DNA from: a virus
Reading direction: 5' to 3' (one strand)
Virus record (IMG/VR): IMGVR_UViG_3300010401_000073
Span: 1-28,118 of that record
Length of the DNA stretch: 28,118 nt
Every line of letters starts with the position of its first letter. Position 1 is the first letter of the stretch. The notes below the pieces were generated by a model, which saw only the letters and a program-made list of their open reading frames with translations, did not search any database and was not told where the DNA came from. The position numbers were made by a program, and so were the translations under genes. This document shows positions 1 to 7,948 of this stretch, one piece after another.

Positions 1-340
1 CAAATTCAGATTCTAAAATCGTCTTGCGAATGATAGCATCAATTTTTGAGTCCGATAATTTTACTCGATTTATGTTAAATTCTTCGCGTTGTATCATGGT
101 CGTATCGGGCCTGTCAATCAAGCATTCTGTTGGTATCATTACGGTTCCAAGTAATGCATCATTTGGATTTCCAGCTACTTCTACAGTATTGTTTCCACGT
201 TTAGAAACCACATACAAATGACCGTCACCTCGTTGTATCATTTGATGTAGTATTTTTCCGGTCTGCTTCCATAGCGCACTCGCCATGTATTTTTTGAACT
301 CGACCGGATTTGGTTTATAATACTGTCCTGCTTCAATCAT
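1..340 (-). CDS. Unknown protein, truncated at window edge (gp21-site-like motif)
   Basis: An open minus-strand frame starts at ATG 338-340 (MIEAGQYYKPNPVEFKKYMA) and runs off the left edge, giving about 113 visible codons. It is the next leftward gene after the 342-residue protein, 15 bp downstream, so it belongs to the same transcription unit. I do not recognise a family. The last visible residues, IDAIIRKTILESEF, resemble the 'LI..RI..LLLE' and 'VGKILNE' segments of neighbouring head-region proteins and contain an I-L-E site that fits the (I/L)-X-E cleavage rule of T4-type prohead proteases. A scaffold or internal-head role is inference from that motif and the location. Confidence 0.7.
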   Translation of the reverse strand, partial: MIEAGQYYKPNPVEFKKYMASALWKQTGKILHQMIQRGDGHLYVVSKRGNNTVEVAGNPNDALLGTVMIPTECLIDRPDTTMIQREEFNINRVKLSDSKIDAIIRKTILESEF

Positions 341-355
341 ATTTTATTGAACTGG

Positions 356-1384
356 TTAGCTTTGAATATGTTGTTGAAGAAGTGTAATCACTTGTTCAAT
401 TAATTCGTCAGACTCAACACCAAATTCTCCAGCCGCTTTAATTACACCAGAAGCAAGTCTAATTGAAGTGGAATAGGTAGCATATTCTTTTTCAGAACCG
501 CTCATAGCTGCTCTTTCTTCTGGACTTTTATGAAATGGAAAAGAATTGTGTCCATCGAAATATCCTTCTTCAGTAAACTCTAACAACAGTGTCTTTATTC
601 TATCTTGAACCAAAGCGTTCACTTGGGATTCCGTCAATTGTTTCATTTTTGGCTTATTCGTTTCATGCATCATATCATTTTCTGGTTCAACATTGTTTTG
701 CTGTTCTTCAAAAGCTCTTTGAGCAGCTTCTTTTGCTCTAATATTTGCTATTTGAATTGCCTCTTCTTTATCATCGGTCACTTCATCTTCCATCCATTCA
801 ATCTGGTCCCCATATTTTACACCCGGAACAAACTGACCATTAACCCACCATTCACTTTGAGCTAAAGAATCATCTTGAGCATAATGACCACCGATTTCTT
901 TTACGACAGCTTCGTAATGATAACCAGTCCAATCATCCGCAGACCATTTACCATAACTATTAAAATCTTCTGCACCACCTACGTTGAACTGCATAATTCC
1001 TTCAGCCCCTAATCGTTCTATTGATTCTTGAACTGTCTTCTTTCCATACTTTTTGTGAAAAGATGAATAGGACATTTTCTTCAATCCTTTGTTCTCTGCA
1101 TACGCAGCCTTGTTTGATTTTTTGCCGCTAAATTTTCCGCCTTCACGATGTTGCTTGATGACTTTTGGGTTCCAATCTCCAACCACAAGAACGTGAGCCT
1201 TTGCTTTGCTCGTGTGTTCGACCTTGTCTTTATCGAGCGCATCCTTGAAGTCAGATTTTGTTCCAAATTTTTTGTCTGGCTTACCAGTCATTTCGAAATT
1301 GACCTTATCTGATTCGGAAATAAACGAATCGGCTGCATTCAATAGTGAATCAAGTTGTTCTTCAACAGAGGATATTTTTGACAT
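356..1384 (-). CDS. Unknown head-region protein with internal protease-site motif
   Basis: A 342-residue protein starting MSKISSVEEQLDSLL, 5 bp after the stop of the 219-residue gene. The N-terminal third is lysine-rich (KAHVLVVGDWNPKVIKQH) and the middle is acidic and tryptophan-rich. Around residues 245-275 lies LTESQVNALVQDRIKTLLLE, a close relative of the N-terminal segments of the 123- and 56-residue proteins upstream; it ends in L-L-E, a plausible prohead-protease site. About 70 residues would remain after a cut there. I recognise no enzymatic family. A scaffold, core or packaged internal protein processed during head maturation is the best guess from position and motif. Being a real gene is clear from length and operon packing; function is uncertain. 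Confidence 0.8.
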   Translation of the reverse strand: MSKISSVEEQLDSLLNAADSFISESDKVNFEMTGKPDKKFGTKSDFKDALDKDKVEHTSKAKAHVLVVGDWNPKVIKQHREGGKFSGKKSNKAAYAENKGLKKMSYSSFHKKYGKKTVQESIERLGAEGIMQFNVGGAEDFNSYGKWSADDWTGYHYEAVVKEIGGHYAQDDSLAQSEWWVNGQFVPGVKYGDQIEWMEDEVTDDKEEAIQIANIRAKEAAQRAFEEQQNNVEPENDMMHETNKPKMKQLTESQVNALVQDRIKTLLLEFTEEGYFDGHNSFPFHKSPEERAAMSGSEKEYATYSTSIRLASGVIKAAGEFGVESDELIEQVITLLQQHIQS

Positions 1385-1389
1385 TGTTT

Positions 1390-2049
1390 TTATTTTCCTT
1401 GATGCTTGAAATATTCGATAGCTCCCAATCTTTCGGTTGCTTCTTTTTTACTGGAAGGCTTGCTCAATCGCTTTCCTTTATGACTAAATACAGCATATTT
1501 TCCATCACCAACACTTTGTACAACTTCATTCAAAATTTTACCGACTCTACTTTCAATTAATGCTTCAACCGATTCATGCATTTGGCTATAATTGAACACT
1601 TCTTTCCCACCATAAAATATGTTATAGTCAAAGCCGGTTTTGCTAAGCTCCCTTGCATCATTTATAAAATGTCTGGCCTGTTCCGGAGTCTTAAATGTAT
1701 ATGTACTTACAACTTTCCCGATGTTATCAATCTGAAATTTGTGATATATTGCTCCGTGATTTTTCGCAAAATTATCCATATCTTTTTTTGCATCATAACT
1801 GCCTTCCGACGAATGGGAGTAATGATAGACCACAACTTCATTTCCGCCAGCATTATTTACGACATTTTCGATTTCTGGCGTTTCCGGATTCACGTAATTA
1901 GAAGAAGGATTTAAACCACCAAATGTTAATGCTCCACCAAGAAGACCCATAGCTAAAGCCTTTCCAAATTGCCCCTCATTTAGAATTCTTTCAACTGATT
2001 CAACAATCAATTGGTCCAACATCTCATTTGTTACTACAATCGTACTCAT
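1390..2049 (-). CDS. Unknown head-region protein with two ILNE processing motifs
   Basis: A 219-residue protein whose ATG overlaps the stop of the protease gene (ATGA). Residues 1-26 end in LIVESVERILNE, followed by a glycine/alanine hydrophobic stretch (ALAMGLLGGALTFGG) that may be membrane-interacting. A second copy, ALIESRVGKILNE, lies near residue 170. Both end in L-N-E, matching the (I/L)-X-E rule of gp21-type proteases. The C-terminal ~45 residues (YAVFSHKGKRLSKPSSKKEA...YFKHQGK) resemble a short basic motif I recall from C-termini of other large-phage proteins; that recollection is unverified. A protease substrate packaged in the prohead is likely, but the biochemical role is unknown. 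Confidence 0.8.
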   Translation of the reverse strand: MSTIVVTNEMLDQLIVESVERILNEGQFGKALAMGLLGGALTFGGLNPSSNYVNPETPEIENVVNNAGGNEVVVYHYSHSSEGSYDAKKDMDNFAKNHGAIYHKFQIDNIGKVVSTYTFKTPEQARHFINDARELSKTGFDYNIFYGGKEVFNYSQMHESVEALIESRVGKILNEVVQSVGDGKYAVFSHKGKRLSKPSSKKEATERLGAIEYFKHQGK

Positions 2050-2795
2050 GCTAATATTACCCCTCTGTTTTTCCAGTCCATTTCAATAAGCATCTTTATT
2101 TTGCTTTCAAGCACTTCCTTTGTTGGATTGTTTTTTCCTTCTTGTTGAAGTATCATTCCGGCAGAATTTTGCATATAACGATGATATGCATATTCATTCT
2201 TGTATAAGTCTTTTGCTTCTGGTAAATACGATTCTTTCACAATCAAATTGGCATCGTGTGTACTCGGTTGTGTTACCAAATCAAACGCAATCATGACGAG
2301 ATTTGGTTGAACAACATCGGCATCCATATCTCTATCTCGTTCTGTTGTTCCAACTCCTCTGCTTGAAATAGAAATACGCCCACCCTCTTCAATAAGACAT
2401 TGTGTGTCTTTTCCAAGACGATTATTTGAAATAAGAATATCGCCCCACCATTCCCAATGTCCTTCAGGAGAAACTGTATTCCATTGTTTTATTATACGAC
2501 CACAAACACTCTTATATGATACTACTGCAGCATCTGGATGGTCCAATTCACAATAAGCAGAATTTGTATCCACAAGCTTTTGATATGCCTGAAATTCTCG
2601 TTCCAAAATATGACGAGGATATATTCGACCCATCTGATTCTTTTTGTTTGCCCTCTGCAAACAAGAAGTCATAACAAGATATCCGTTGTGAGCTTTACGA
2701 TTGCTGGCTATTTCTTCTAAAGAAGATTGGTGCCAGTAATTCGCCTCACAAATAAGCTTTGGATGAATGATGTTGTTTTGGGACTCTGTTATCAT
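2046..2795 (-). CDS. Prohead core protein protease (gp21-like)
   Basis: A 249-residue protein matching the T4 gp21 prohead protease family (serine protease, herpes-assemblin-like fold), which cuts scaffold, capsid and internal proteins after (I/L)-X-E during head maturation. Visible hallmarks are YCELDHPDA around residue 86 (catalytic histidine region) and GGRISISSRGVGT around 138-150 (catalytic serine, S144 or S145), followed by AFDLVTQPS. The N-terminus MITESQNNIIHPKLICEANYW shares the TESQ start of neighbouring small proteins and offers an I-C-E site for self-processing. Its start overlaps the 56-residue gene by one base (TAATG) and its stop overlaps the next start (ATGA), implying translational coupling. 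The family call is strong. Confidence 0.88.
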   Translation of the reverse strand: MITESQNNIIHPKLICEANYWHQSSLEEIASNRKAHNGYLVMTSCLQRANKKNQMGRIYPRHILEREFQAYQKLVDTNSAYCELDHPDAAVVSYKSVCGRIIKQWNTVSPEGHWEWWGDILISNNRLGKDTQCLIEEGGRISISSRGVGTTERDRDMDADVVQPNLVMIAFDLVTQPSTHDANLIVKESYLPEAKDLYKNEYAYHRYMQNSAGMILQQEGKNNPTKEVLESKIKMLIEMDWKNRGVILA

Positions 2796-2965
2796 TATAT
2801 GTTTCTTCCAGATGTAATGTTAGTAGTCTCTTCTGAATCTGGTTTTGAATTGTTTTTAACTGAAGGTCTCAACGCCAATTTAGAAGACGTTTCCTTTAGT
2901 ATTCTTCGAACTGAAACCTCAATTAATTTTTCGACTTGTGATTCTGTAATCATGTTATTTTTCAT
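2795..2965 (-). CDS. Small 56-residue processing-tag protein
   Basis: A short minus-strand gene between the 123-residue gene and the protease: ATG at 2963-2965 overlaps the upstream stop (ATGA), and its TAA at 2795-2797 overlaps the protease start (TAATG). The protein begins MKNNMITESQVEKLIEVSVR and continues RILKE, almost the same as the N-terminus of its 123-residue neighbour. The remaining ~30 residues are polar and serine-rich. I-L-K-E / L-K-E fits the gp21 cleavage rule. The conserved motif and two-sided overlap argue strongly that it is real. A scaffold or core peptide, comparable in placement to the small T4 prohead core proteins gp67/gp68, is inference. Confidence 0.8.
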   Translation of the reverse strand: MKNNMITESQVEKLIEVSVRRILKETSSKLALRPSVKNNSKPDSEETTNITSGRNI

Positions 2966-3333
2966 CTGTATCCAAATACATCGTTTAATCCACCAGCTAT
3001 TGCATCTTGATTTGAAGGACCGCCACCCGCCCTATAAAACGGATTTTTTGTATCCGTATCTTGATTGGATGTGTGTCGTCCTTGATGATTATAAGTATCT
3101 CCCACTGAATTCGTCTCAGACTCTGACAAGTGAAGCTTCGTGAACAAGTCTCCTATGACTTGTCTTTCGGAATTTGTCACGTTGCGAAAGCCTGACAATG
3201 CAGCCAATCCTCTTAAAAGAATCGAAACTTCCATTACAGTCAAAGTTCCAATATTCTTTTCTTCATTCAATAATCTTTGAACTGAAGCCTCAATCAATTT
3301 TTCGACTTGTGATTCTGTAAGTACGTATTTCAT
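2962..3333 (-). CDS. Small head-region protein with N-terminal LLNE tag
   Basis: A 123-residue protein beginning MKYVLTESQVEKLIEASVQR, then LLNEE. This is the clearest form of the tag shared with the 56-residue neighbour, and its L-L-N-E end fits a T4-type prohead protease site. After the tag come a short hydrophobic helix (GTLTVMEVSILLRGLAALSG) and a polar C-terminus (NHQGRHTSNQDTDTKNPF). It starts 6 bp after the 435-residue gene and is coupled to the next gene by ATGA. Likely a prohead core or packaged protein trimmed by the protease encoded two genes downstream; no enzymatic family recognised. Confidence 0.8.
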   Translation of the reverse strand: MKYVLTESQVEKLIEASVQRLLNEEKNIGTLTVMEVSILLRGLAALSGFRNVTNSERQVIGDLFTKLHLSESETNSVGDTYNHQGRHTSNQDTDTKNPFYRAGGGPSNQDAIAGGLNDVFGYR

Positions 3334-3339
3334 TTTACA

Positions 3340-4647
3340 TTAAAAGGAGCCGTCATTCAAATCTGGTTGTGGATATTTCGGAGTTGACACAAATTCATCT
3401 TCACCATCAGATACCAATTGTTTTGCATTGTTTGACAAAGCTGAAAGTTGTTGGTCAAAATGATTCCACTCTGCAGCTTCTCTTCCTCCATTAGTAGTGT
3501 TGCTCATTCTTGAACAATATCTTGCAAGACCATCTAATACATTCACAAATCCGCGTTCTTTGCACATCCTTTCAATTTGATTGTCAAAAGAATCCAATTG
3601 AAAATCTTCTTTCAAGATGTCCTTGTAAGCTTCTTTCTTTTCTCCCTTGTTTTTGAATGCCTTCAAATTTATAGCTCTCAAATGTCCGTCAGTCGTATAC
3701 CACATTTCTGCAACGATGTACGCTTTACGGTCCCCATCATTCAAATTGAATCCTGTGACAACGGCTAACTTATTTTCCTTTATGACAGCACTAATGTTTG
3801 ATTTCCCTTTGTTTGTCAATACATCGTGTAAATCTTCAATAGCCTCCTGACTTATTGAACTCTTCAAAAACCCACGTTCCTTCAACAAAAAGACAATACT
3901 CTGCGCACTCTTTTTCCATGCAAGCTCTTGAAGAAATCGTTGGGCAGCATTTCTGTAAATGTTGTTGGGACTTGACGCAAACTCTTGTATTTCTTCAAAT
4001 CCAATCGTCATATCCTCAAACGAATTGAAATTTCCAACATTGTACGCGTTATTGTTGTGTACGCTTTCAAGCAATGCTTCTCTGACTGTCTTGCTAACAC
4101 CAAGTCTCGAAAGAGCGGATTTAACTTCTTTTTTAGGTGTTTTATGGTCTACTGAATTTTCATCATATCCCCATTCTTTCTCACCAAGTTTTGTCAATGT
4201 ATCTCCGGGATTTTTTAATGCTGTTGATACATCTTTGCCGACTTGTTTTACTTTTTCCCATACTTTGCCTTCCTTAACGTTTTGAACAGGGTCAACAAAA
4301 TTGTCTTCTGTCAAATCGGAAGGATTTTGATTCACATTGGCAGCAGCATTATTGTATGTCGGGTTTGGTTGAGCGACAGGAGAAACTGGTGTTGGCGTTC
4401 CGGTTGATGTGGTTGTTTGTGAAGGTTGTGTAGGCGAAGCAGTTTGACCGCCATTTGCTCGTGTAATTTTATCGGCAAGTGATGGGTCGGTCTTAATATG
4501 GTCTGCAGTAATCGGAGTGACCATAGACACATTTCCGTTTTTATCCATAGCAGGAACGAGTGCCTGACCCGGAACATTTTCATTCAATATTCGTTTTGCG
4601 ATTTTACGAATCGTTTCTTCTATCTTCTTATCGTTGATTGTATTCAT
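3340..4647 (-). CDS. Putative packaged or scaffold protein with N-terminal ILNE tag
   Basis: A 435-residue protein with N-terminus KKIEETIRKIAKRILNE, another member of the tag series ending in an (I/L)-X-E site. Residues ~60-115 form a low-complexity linker rich in proline, threonine, serine, glutamine and asparagine. The remainder is a globular, mixed-charge region (for example AYIVAEMWYTTDGHLRAINL near residue 300) and an acidic tail. Tag, flexible linker and folded domain together resemble a cargo protein carried into the prohead. I do not recognise the folded domain. Its position between portal-side genes and the protease is where T4 carries core proteins. Confidence 0.8.
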   Translation of the reverse strand: MNTINDKKIEETIRKIAKRILNENVPGQALVPAMDKNGNVSMVTPITADHIKTDPSLADKITRANGGQTASPTQPSQTTTSTGTPTPVSPVAQPNPTYNNAAANVNQNPSDLTEDNFVDPVQNVKEGKVWEKVKQVGKDVSTALKNPGDTLTKLGEKEWGYDENSVDHKTPKKEVKSALSRLGVSKTVREALLESVHNNNAYNVGNFNSFEDMTIGFEEIQEFASSPNNIYRNAAQRFLQELAWKKSAQSIVFLLKERGFLKSSISQEAIEDLHDVLTNKGKSNISAVIKENKLAVVTGFNLNDGDRKAYIVAEMWYTTDGHLRAINLKAFKNKGEKKEAYKDILKEDFQLDSFDNQIERMCKERGFVNVLDGLARYCSRMSNTTNGGREAAEWNHFDQQLSALSNNAKQLVSDGEDEFVSTPKYPQPDLNDGSF

Positions 4648-4653
4648 TTCTGT

Positions 4654-5037
4654 TTAGAATATTGATATGAGCCACTTCTCGATTGCGGTCCAATTAACTA
4701 TTAGTGTCAAGCTTATTGGTATGACGATAAAAAAGAATGCCATGATTTTTCCAAGGGCACTCTCTTTGAAATAATCAATTCCTTCTACAAAACTTTTGGA
4801 TATTTTCTTTCGATGACTAATACCCTGAAGTAGTTCTTTGTGGTCGTTGACCGTATCTTTTATTTCCGTCAAATCGTTTTTTACTGTACGAAGGTCTTTT
4901 GACATATCGAGTAATGCTTCCGGGAATGTTTTATCGACCGGAAATTCTTGGCCATTGTATACTTGAGTCTTGAAAGAATTCAAGGCTATATGAAATGCGT
5001 CAACCAATTCGTCTTGTCGTTCCTGTAGCATGTTCAT
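4654..5037 (-). CDS. Coiled-coil protein with C-terminal membrane segment
   Basis: A 127-residue protein. I chose ATG 5037 (MNMLQERQDEL), which overlaps the stop of the 290-residue gene by ATGA like most junctions here; an upstream start at 5085 would overlap it by 52 bp. Residues ~1-90 are charged and heptad-like (MSKDLRTVKNDLTEIKDTVN). The C-terminus has one strong hydrophobic segment (GKIMAFFFIVIPISLTLIV) followed by a short tail. This suggests an inner-membrane or membrane-associated phage protein. Prohead assembly at the membrane is one possibility, but nothing in the sequence fixes the role. Family unknown. Confidence 0.72.
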   Translation of the reverse strand: MNMLQERQDELVDAFHIALNSFKTQVYNGQEFPVDKTFPEALLDMSKDLRTVKNDLTEIKDTVNDHKELLQGISHRKKISKSFVEGIDYFKESALGKIMAFFFIVIPISLTLIVNWTAIEKWLISIF

Positions 5038-5906
5038 TTTGAATTGTAATTTTGTAATTCCTCTACCACTTCTACAAAATCGCAAACTGTCAACATGATG
5101 TCGTTAATATTATCTGTGCTTTTGGATGAAGAAACTTCATCATAATACTCGTTTAATTTTTTCAACAATGGAGAAATTTGTTGAAGGTCTGTTGTCTTTT
5201 CAATCTCCTCCAATTTTGTTGATACTTTTCTAAGACGGCCCAATAAAGATGTTTTGAATCTATCTAAGCTTCGGTAGTTCAAGAAATCCTGTATGATTTC
5301 CTTCTTCGTTTCAGATAGCTGACTATATTTGTCGTTAAATCTCTTAACCGCTTGTTCCAGTACCTTTGAAGCATAAGGAATCTCTTGTTGTTTTTCTGCC
5401 TCTTGTATCTGATTGGTTGTAAGATAATCGAGAATGGCTTCAAACGCTTTGTAATAGTTTCTTGACTCTACTATTGTTGGCGATTTTTTGCGAACATGTG
5501 CAAACACCTCGTTTGTCAAATGATATATTTTTGCGTTTTGAAACTCGCTCTCATTTATGGTTTCTGAAATTCCTTCATTCAAAATCTCATAACTGCTTTT
5601 CAACTTGGACAACTCTTCTTGAATCTTGGCAAATGGAGACTTCTTTGCTATTTTCAGAATTTCTTCCAAAAACGCCTTTGCCACAAATCGGTCGGAGAAC
5701 CTATTAGAAGAAACTTCTGTGTACAGGTTCAACTCCTCACGCAATATCGGATTATTAATGATGTTGGTATAGATAACAGATTTCAACCGTTTGATTTGCG
5801 GCTTGTTGTTTTCCACCATTGACACCGATATTTTCTTGACAAGAAGGTCAAAGAAATGCCCAATATTGGCATCGCCGTTGTAGCTTGTCCTTGTGTTATC
5901 TGTCAT
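5034..5906 (-). CDS. Unknown helical protein downstream of the portal
   Basis: A 290-residue, almost entirely helical, charged protein (for example LEEIEKTTDLQQISPLLKKL) starting 56 bp after the portal stop and coupled to the membrane-anchored protein by ATGA. Long stretches are compatible with coiled coil. A lone ILNE (YEILNEGISETI near residue 110) is present but not N-terminal. No catalytic motif or zinc cluster is visible and I recognise no family. Conserved placement between portal and core genes suggests a head-assembly accessory; this is inference from neighbours only. Confidence 0.75.
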   Translation of the reverse strand: MTDNTRTSYNGDANIGHFFDLLVKKISVSMVENNKPQIKRLKSVIYTNIINNPILREELNLYTEVSSNRFSDRFVAKAFLEEILKIAKKSPFAKIQEELSKLKSSYEILNEGISETINESEFQNAKIYHLTNEVFAHVRKKSPTIVESRNYYKAFEAILDYLTTNQIQEAEKQQEIPYASKVLEQAVKRFNDKYSQLSETKKEIIQDFLNYRSLDRFKTSLLGRLRKVSTKLEEIEKTTDLQQISPLLKKLNEYYDEVSSSKSTDNINDIMLTVCDFVEVVEELQNYNSK

Positions 5907-5962
5907 TGAGTGTGCTTATTAAAAAATTGTTCTAACATAATTACTAAGAATGAATAGCGAAA

Positions 5963-7948
5963 TCACTTGCCCCTCAAACGTTTAACGTCACGCAATATCT
6001 TGTCGATATACATGGAGTTTAATCGTACTCGGTCATCCAGTTTATTTTCTACACTACCAACTTCATAAGACTCTCTTGTTTCGTTTTTTGTGCTTTTCTT
6101 TACCAGTTTGTCTCCAACGATTCTAAGTGGGTCCATCTCTGCGGTTTCTGTACCACCTTTATTTGTTTCAGGCGTTTCCGTACCGCTTGGAGGCAATGCT
6201 ACCGGTTCTCCAGTGTTAGGAGCTTCTGGTGTAGTTCCTAATTCTGCATTAGCTTCTGCTCCAAAACCTCCTAAGTCTGGAGCGCCTTCCATTCCTCCTC
6301 CAGATTCAAGACCTCCTCCACTTCCCATATCAGACAAACCACTTCCAAAATCTCCACCACCGCCGCCTCCACCAAGACTCGTGGAAAATGCCTTGGAGTC
6401 TTCTCCACCACCAGCAGCCGCCGCCATTTCTTCTGGTGACATAACTCTTCCGTTCGTTTCCAATTGAGCAAGCATCCAGCGACGTTTTGCTTCAACCTCT
6501 TCTTCCGTCTCCATTTTTGCAACCTCATCATTCGTAAATTGATGAATCTCTTGACGGACATAACGCATCGTTCCAGTCTTCGAATTAAGAATGTCAGACG
6601 CGATAGAATTACGAATCTGAAGAATCTCCAATCGGTCCTTTTCCTCTTGTGTGGAAGGATTCGTCAACTTCAACTCGAAATTGTTAATACGGTCATCTGG
6701 ATATCCTTTTGCAAGCAAATGGATAACAGCAAGCTTGTAAAGCTCCTGAACCATAACATTTTGTAGTGATTTGATATTAGATGCAAATCGCTGGTCTTCC
6801 ATCGCAAGACCACGAGCCGTTGCTAATTGCTCGTCATATTCAATAAATGCTTTCGGCACTTTGAGTGCCATTCGAAGTTTGCTTTTGAAATATTCAACGT
6901 CGGCAATCGCATCTGTGTTTTGACCTCCCGGCAATGTATCAATGCTCGAACCAACGCCCATTCTTTGAGGAAATACATAATCCTCCAAAATGGACATGAC
7001 ATTATACTGCATGTTTAAATCACCAGTTGTTGGGTCCACAATTGGTGTGCGCTTGACTTCCTGCATCGCTTGTTGAAGATAGGTGCGCAATTGGTCATTT
7101 GGAAGACCACCAACTTCAATCTTGAATACCTTGCGCTCTGGACTTCGAACAACTCTATAAATCAACATTGCATCTTCCATCAAACGCAATTGTTGCCATG
7201 GAAACCGCGCTTGTTCGTAAATACTTTTGCCGAATGGCTCGAAAACAGGGTCTCCCTTTACGGAAAAATGCAACACTTCTGTTTCTTCGAAAACTTGTTC
7301 TTTGTCGTATTTGCCAGCACTTTTTCCTTTTGCTCGTGTTGCGCCCTTTAAAAAATCAGAAGTGCTTCCAACATTGTTTCCGCCCCAACGGTATACTTTT
7401 TTTAAACCGTGTTCCGTTTCCTCCCAATCAATTGTGACAGTGTGAAATGGCATTGGAGCAACTCCAATGACACCCTTTTTGCCAGTTTCATCAATTCCAA
7501 TCGCCCATCCCCAATCTCCATATTTTGCTGTACATCGTGTTGTAGACCACGCATCACTATCCCATTGTACTGTGATGTAAAACAATTCTTCAAGGTCATC
7601 TTTTAATTCGCTGTCCGGACTATCAATGATAAGTCTGTGACCGGTCATAACATCTGGCAATACAGCATTGGAAGCATACGCATCAAGAGCGTTGACGCAC
7701 ATTGGTTCTGTTACGTCCATTACTTCGTATTGCTTGTATCGCATCATGCGATTTTCTAAAGAACCTTGAGCATAGTTCATTCCAAATTGACTGCTCACTT
7801 TTCCAATACGACCCATCATCGCATCTTCACCCAAGGGAGAATTTGGATTGGTAAATAGATTTTCAAAATTGCTGACGCGCTTATGTCTGGACAGTCCTCG
7901 ACCAAGACGCTCCCAAAATGTTCTATTTGTTTTTTTACTTAAACTCAC
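5963..7948 (-). CDS. Portal vertex protein (gp20-like)
   Basis: A 661-residue protein resembling T4 gp20, which forms the dodecameric portal through which DNA is packaged and to which the tail joins. Typical features: an N-terminus leading into NYAQGSLENRMMRYKQYEVMD; a middle region with RVVRSPERKVFKIEVGGLP; TPIVDPTTGDLN; and LPGGQNTDAIADVEYFKSKL followed by ALKVPKAFIEYDE, all characteristic of gp20-type portals. It starts at GTG, overlapping the terminase stop (GTGA). The C-terminal ~120 residues are an extra glycine/proline-rich region (for example a GGGGGGG run), so the protein is longer than T4 gp20 (about 520 residues). Family call strong; the role of the tail extension is unknown. Confidence 0.9.
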   Translation of the reverse strand: MSLSKKTNRTFWERLGRGLSRHKRVSNFENLFTNPNSPLGEDAMMGRIGKVSSQFGMNYAQGSLENRMMRYKQYEVMDVTEPMCVNALDAYASNAVLPDVMTGHRLIIDSPDSELKDDLEELFYITVQWDSDAWSTTRCTAKYGDWGWAIGIDETGKKGVIGVAPMPFHTVTIDWEETEHGLKKVYRWGGNNVGSTSDFLKGATRAKGKSAGKYDKEQVFEETEVLHFSVKGDPVFEPFGKSIYEQARFPWQQLRLMEDAMLIYRVVRSPERKVFKIEVGGLPNDQLRTYLQQAMQEVKRTPIVDPTTGDLNMQYNVMSILEDYVFPQRMGVGSSIDTLPGGQNTDAIADVEYFKSKLRMALKVPKAFIEYDEQLATARGLAMEDQRFASNIKSLQNVMVQELYKLAVIHLLAKGYPDDRINNFELKLTNPSTQEEKDRLEILQIRNSIASDILNSKTGTMRYVRQEIHQFTNDEVAKMETEEEVEAKRRWMLAQLETNGRVMSPEEMAAAAGGGEDSKAFSTSLGGGGGGGDFGSGLSDMGSGGGLESGGGMEGAPDLGGFGAEANAELGTTPEAPNTGEPVALPPSGTETPETNKGGTETAEMDPLRIVGDKLVKKSTKNETRESYEVGSVENKLDDRVRLNSMYIDKILRDVKRLRGK

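Noticed and set aside
6090-6467. Proline/serine-rich plus-strand frame
   Set aside because: It is the complement of the glycine-rich portal tail, which forces a proline-rich antisense reading.
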